In this document: positions 6,052 to 9,648 of the stretch, one piece after another | Layout: every line of letters begins with the position of its first letter | Position numbering within the stretch: position 1 is the stretch's first letter | DNA from: Candidatus Latescibacterota bacterium | GTDB taxonomy: Bacteria; Krumholzibacteriota; Krumholzibacteriia; Krumholzibacteriales; WJIX01 | Length of the DNA: 9,648 bases | Assembly: GCA_030643145.1 (NCBI GenBank) | Contig: DAOWMJ010000065.1 | Location: 1-9,648 of the forward strand | Reading direction: 5' to 3' | Notes under the pieces: model-generated | Databases searched by the model: none | Told to the model about the DNA's origin: nothing | The model's input: only the letters and a program-made list of their open reading frames with translations | Position numbers and translations under genes: made by a program

Positions 6052-9000
6052 ATGAACAGGAAAATAGTTACGATTGACGGAAATGAAGCAACTACCTATT
6101 CAGCACATAAAACAAACGAAGTAATTGCTATTTATCCTATAACGCCATCTTCTGTTATGGGAGAACTGGCCGATAAGTGGTCGGCGCAGGGTAAAAGAAA
6201 TATCTGGGGGACTATTCCCCAGGTAACTGAGATGCAGAGCGAGGGTGGAGCCGCGGGGGCACTTCATGGAGCTCTTCAGCGCGGTGCTCTTACAACCACA
6301 TTTACCGCGTCTCAGGGTCTGCTTTTGATGATTCCGAACATGTTTAAGATCGCGGGAGAATTAACACCCACCGTTTTTAATGTTTCGGCTAGAACGGTTG
6401 CGACACACGCGCTATCGATATTCGGTGACCACAGTGATGTTATGGCAGCACGCTCAACCGGCTTTGCCTTTCTGGCGTCAAATTCCGTACAGGAAGCAAT
6501 GGATATGGCTCTGATTGCTCAAGCTGCTTCACTTGAATCGAGAGTTCCATTTCTACATTTCTTTGAAGGGTTCAGAACTTCTCATGAGGTAGCTAAGGTT
6601 GAACTTCTGGCGGAAGATGACATAAAAGCAATGATAAATAATGATCTTGTGAGGGCCCATCGCGAGAGGGCTCTTTCCCCCGATAATCCATTTATCAGGG
6701 GAACCGCTCAAAACCCCGATACATTCTTCCAGGCTCGTGAGGCGGCGAATCCGTTTTATGACGCCTGCCCCGAGATTGTTATCAATATAATGGAGAAATT
6801 TAAGAAGATCGTTGGAAGAGAATACAAGATATTCCAGTACTATGGAGCCCCTGACGCCGAACGGGTTATAGCGATAATTGGTTCGGGCGCCGAGCCTGTC
6901 TATGAGATCGTAAATTACCTGATCGATAAAGGAGAGAAAGTCGGTCTTCTCAAGGTGCGGCTCTACAGGCCATTCTCAGGAAAACATTTTGTTGAAGCGC
7001 TCCCTTCAACTGTTAAGCTCATCTCTGTCCTGGACAGAACAAAGGAACCAGGCAGCCTTGGTGAGCCTCTTTATGAGGATGTCATAACAGCTCTGCATGA
7101 AGATGAAAGTATTGCCCCTGAGCATTTCGAAAATATTCCAAGGGTTACCGGTGGAAGATATGGCCTTTCGTCAAAGGAATTTACTCCCGCGATGGTTAAG
7201 GGAGTATTTGATGAAATGAAGAAGGATAAGCCGAAGAATCGTTTTACCGTAGGAATTAATGAAGATGTGACAAATACAAGCATCGAATATGACGAGAATT
7301 TTGGAATAGATTATAAAGGGCTTACAAGGGCCGTATTTTATGGCCTGGGATCGGATGGCACTGTAGGCGCCAACAAGAATTCAATCAAGATTATCGGTGA
7401 AGGAACTGACAATTATGCCCAGGGCTATTTTGTTTATGATTCAAGAAAAGCGGGCTCACTTACGGTTTCTCATCTTAGATTCGGTTCGGAGCCGATACAT
7501 TCACCTTATTTGATAAGTAAGGCTGATTTTGTTGGGCTTCATCAGTTTTCTTTTATCGAAAGGATAGATGTTCTCAAGACCGCAAGAGAAGGAGCTACAT
7601 TTCTTCTTAATACTCCTTTCCCGACTGAGGAAACATGGGACAGGCTCCCGCGCAAGGTCCAGGAAACGATAATTGCCAAGAAACTCAAATTCTATGTCAT
7701 TGACGCTTACAAGATTGCCAAGAAAATCGGCCTTGGCCCAAGAATCAATACTATAATGCAGGCTTGTTTCTTTGTACTCAGCGATGTGATTCCATCCGAG
7801 GAAGCGACGAACCTGATTAAACAATTTATAAAAAAGACATACGGAAGCAAAGGTGAAAAAATTGTAAAGATGAATTATGCCGCTGTGGACAGCGCTCCTG
7901 AACATCTTAAAGAGATTAAAGTTCCGGATAAGGCAACGAGTGAACGGAAAATGATTCCTCCTGTTTCTGAAAATGCTCCCGATTACGTCAAGAAGGTTAC
8001 GGCAAAGATGATTGCAAAGGAGGGAGATGATCTGCCTTCAAGCGCGTTCGATCCGGATGGAACCTTTCCCAGTGGTACGACAAAGTGGGAAAAGAGGAAT
8101 ATCGCGCTTGAGATACCGGTATGGGATCCCGATGTATGCATTCAGTGCGGCAAATGTATCCTTGTTTGTCCTCATGCTACGATTAGATCGAAGGTCTACG
8201 ATCCCGACCTTCTTTTATCCGCGCCCTCAACATTCAAGTCGATAGAAGCAACTGCTAAAGAATACAAGGGTATGAAATACACAATACAGATTGCTCCTGA
8301 GGATTGTGCCGGTTGTGGTCAGTGTGTGAAGGGTTGCCCCGCCAAAAACAAGACGGATCCCGAGAAGAAAGCAATAAATATGGAACTCCAGCTTCCTCTG
8401 AGAAACCAGGAAAAAGAAAACTGGGAGTTTTTCCTAAATATTCCTTACATCGATAGAGATAAAGTAAAACAGAACGCGACAAGAGGAGTACAATTTCTTG
8501 AACCCTTGTTTGAATTCTCCGGTGCCTGTGCGGGATGCGGGGAAACCCCTTATGTCAAACTCTTAAGCCAGCTGTTTGGCGATAGGGCCCTGATTGGTAA
8601 CGCTACCGGCTGCAGTTCGATATATGGAGGAAACCTGCCGGCAACCCCCTATACTTTTAATAGCGAAGGTAGGGGCCCCGCCTGGAACAACTCACTTTTT
8701 GAAGATAACGCGGAATTTGGATTTGGTATGCGCCTCGCTCTTGACAAACAGAAGGAATATGCCACCGAACTTCTAGATAAACTTTCGCCCACAATCGGAG
8801 AAGAACTTGTCAGTAAGCTCAAAGAATGTGATCAGTCAACAGAGTCAGGGATAAGAAAACAAAGGGAGCATATTGAAGAACTGAAAGGGAAGTTGGCAGT
8901 AGTTGAATCAACTGACGCAAAGGATCTTCTCGGGCTTGCCGACGTGCTTGCCAAAAAGAGTGTGTGGATTCTTGGGGGGGATGGTTGGGCGTATGATATA

Positions 9001-9615
9001 GGCTACGGTGGGCTTGATCATGTAATAGCCCAGCAGCGGGACGTCAATATCCTGGTGCTTGACACGGAAACATACTCAAATACGGGAGGTCAGATGTCAA
9101 AGGCGACACCTATGGGAGCAATAGCCAAATTCGCAGCTGGGGGGAAGAGAACTCCCAAAAAAGATCTCGCAATGATGGCAATGGTCTATGGGAATGTTTA
9201 TGTTGCCAGAGTGGCAATGGGTTCAAACGAGAACCAAACGATAAAGGCCTTCATTGAAGCTGAAAGCTATAACGGACCATCATTGATTATAGCTTACGCT
9301 CATTGCATAGGGCAGGGATACAATTTGATAAATGGTCCGGACCAGCAAAAAGCAGCTGTAAAATCAGGCGCCTGGCCACTTGTCAGATTTAACCCGGATT
9401 TGATCGCGGAAGGGAAGAATCCGTTACAGCTTGACTCAAAGGCTCCAACTATCCCTCTTGAGGAGTATATCTATAAAGAAAACAGATACAGAGCGTTAAC
9501 GAAATCGAACCCCGAGATAGCGGCTGAATTACTTAAGAAGGCTCAGAAGGAAATAGACAGACGCTGGAAGCTTTATGAAAATTGGGCTTCAATGCCGGGG
9601 AACGGTGACAAGTAG
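6052..9615 (+). CDS. nifJ: Pyruvate:ferredoxin (flavodoxin) oxidoreductase, single-chain homodimer type
   Basis: The 1187-residue enzyme oxidises pyruvate with CoA to acetyl-CoA and CO2 and reduces ferredoxin or flavodoxin. All domains are present in order. Domain I (about 1-250) has IYPITPSS with Thr31, Glu64 and Arg114 in VSARTVATH; these match by number the pyruvate- and TPP-contacting residues of the Desulfovibrio africanus enzyme. The transketolase C-like domain spans about 268-400 and the gamma domain about 415-630. A two-cluster ferredoxin domain has Cys696-699-702-706 and Cys752-755-758-762. The TPP domain carries Cys826, Cys829, Cys854 and Cys1085 for the proximal cluster, GGDGW (975-979) and NTGGQMS (1010-1016). 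The protein ends without the long C-terminal extension that protects the D. africanus enzyme from oxygen. GGAGG (6042-6046) lies 5 bases before the ATG. The pyruvate supply may come from the malic enzyme upstream. The last 33 bases of the window after this gene show nothing recognisable. Confidence 0.97.
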   Translation: MNRKIVTIDGNEATTYSAHKTNEVIAIYPITPSSVMGELADKWSAQGKRNIWGTIPQVTEMQSEGGAAGALHGALQRGALTTTFTASQGLLLMIPNMFKIAGELTPTVFNVSARTVATHALSIFGDHSDVMAARSTGFAFLASNSVQEAMDMALIAQAASLESRVPFLHFFEGFRTSHEVAKVELLAEDDIKAMINNDLVRAHRERALSPDNPFIRGTAQNPDTFFQAREAANPFYDACPEIVINIMEKFKKIVGREYKIFQYYGAPDAERVIAIIGSGAEPVYEIVNYLIDKGEKVGLLKVRLYRPFSGKHFVEALPSTVKLISVLDRTKEPGSLGEPLYEDVITALHEDESIAPEHFENIPRVTGGRYGLSSKEFTPAMVKGVFDEMKKDKPKNRFTVGINEDVTNTSIEYDENFGIDYKGLTRAVFYGLGSDGTVGANKNSIKIIGEGTDNYAQGYFVYDSRKAGSLTVSHLRFGSEPIHSPYLISKADFVGLHQFSFIERIDVLKTAREGATFLLNTPFPTEETWDRLPRKVQETIIAKKLKFYVIDAYKIAKKIGLGPRINTIMQACFFVLSDVIPSEEATNLIKQFIKKTYGSKGEKIVKMNYAAVDSAPEHLKEIKVPDKATSERKMIPPVSENAPDYVKKVTAKMIAKEGDDLPSSAFDPDGTFPSGTTKWEKRNIALEIPVWDPDVCIQCGKCILVCPHATIRSKVYDPDLLLSAPSTFKSIEATAKEYKGMKYTIQIAPEDCAGCGQCVKGCPAKNKTDPEKKAINMELQLPLRNQEKENWEFFLNIPYIDRDKVKQNATRGVQFLEPLFEFSGACAGCGETPYVKLLSQLFGDRALIGNATGCSSIYGGNLPATPYTFNSEGRGPAWNNSLFEDNAEFGFGMRLALDKQKEYATELLDKLSPTIGEELVSKLKECDQSTESGIRKQREHIEELKGKLAVVESTDAKDLLGLADVLAKKSVWILGGDGWAYDIGYGGLDHVIAQQRDVNILVLDTETYSNTGGQMSKATPMGAIAKFAAGGKRTPKKDLAMMAMVYGNVYVARVAMGSNENQTIKAFIEAESYNGPSLIIAYAHCIGQGYNLINGPDQQKAAVKSGAWPLVRFNPDLIAEGKNPLQLDSKAPTIPLEEYIYKENRYRALTKSNPEIAAELLKKAQKEIDRRWKLYENWASMPGNGDK

Positions 9616-9648
9616 TCACCTGGTTACGGGAATTTTCAGAGATTGCAG

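Overview
The window is a stretch of bacterial (or less likely archaeal) chromosome from an organism with an anaerobic style of metabolism. This rests on a full-length pyruvate:ferredoxin oxidoreductase, two further Fe-S proteins, an Fe-S aconitase-family hydro-lyase and a low-potential-style malic enzyme set. GC content looks like the low-to-mid 40s by eye. Strong Shine-Dalgarno sites (GGAG/GGAGG) stand before the genes, and sigma70-like promoters are present. I cannot name the phylum from the sequence. All recognised genes are on the + strand.

Layout. (1) Positions 1-2116 hold the tail of an FAD/NAD(P)-type oxidoreductase subunit carrying two 4Fe-4S motifs and a BFD-like 2Fe-2S domain. It overlaps by 14 bases a DAO-family FAD dehydrogenase. 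Together they resemble the multi-subunit sarcosine oxidase / proline dehydrogenase / HcnBC type of amine or imino acid dehydrogenase. (2) Positions 2145-2328 form a stand-alone tRNA-Thr(CGT) unit with its own promoter, encoded CCA and a rho-independent terminator directly behind it. (3) Positions 2356-3807 hold a malic enzyme with a good promoter. (4) Positions 3969-5827 hold the large and small subunits of an aconitase-superfamily hydro-lyase of the LeuCD/HacAB/DmdAB type, separated by 98 non-coding bases. (5) Positions 6052-9615 hold a complete single-chain pyruvate:ferredoxin oxidoreductase behind a 224-base leader.

How the genes may work together (inference). Malic enzyme makes pyruvate from malate, and PFOR turns pyruvate into acetyl-CoA, CO2 and reduced ferredoxin. 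Pyruvate plus acetyl-CoA are the inputs of citramalate synthesis, and citramalate is one substrate that LeuCD-type enzymes isomerise. A role in citrate, homocitrate or dimethylmalate metabolism is equally possible, because the substrate loop of the small subunit matches none of the signatures I know. The upstream dehydrogenase module would feed electrons from an unidentified amine or amino acid through Fe-S centres.

Nothing here is clearly a new defence, mobile or RNA system. The points most worth checking are the substrate of the hydro-lyase, the substrate of the dehydrogenase pair, the competing hairpins behind the tRNA, and the spacer between the malic enzyme and hydro-lyase genes.
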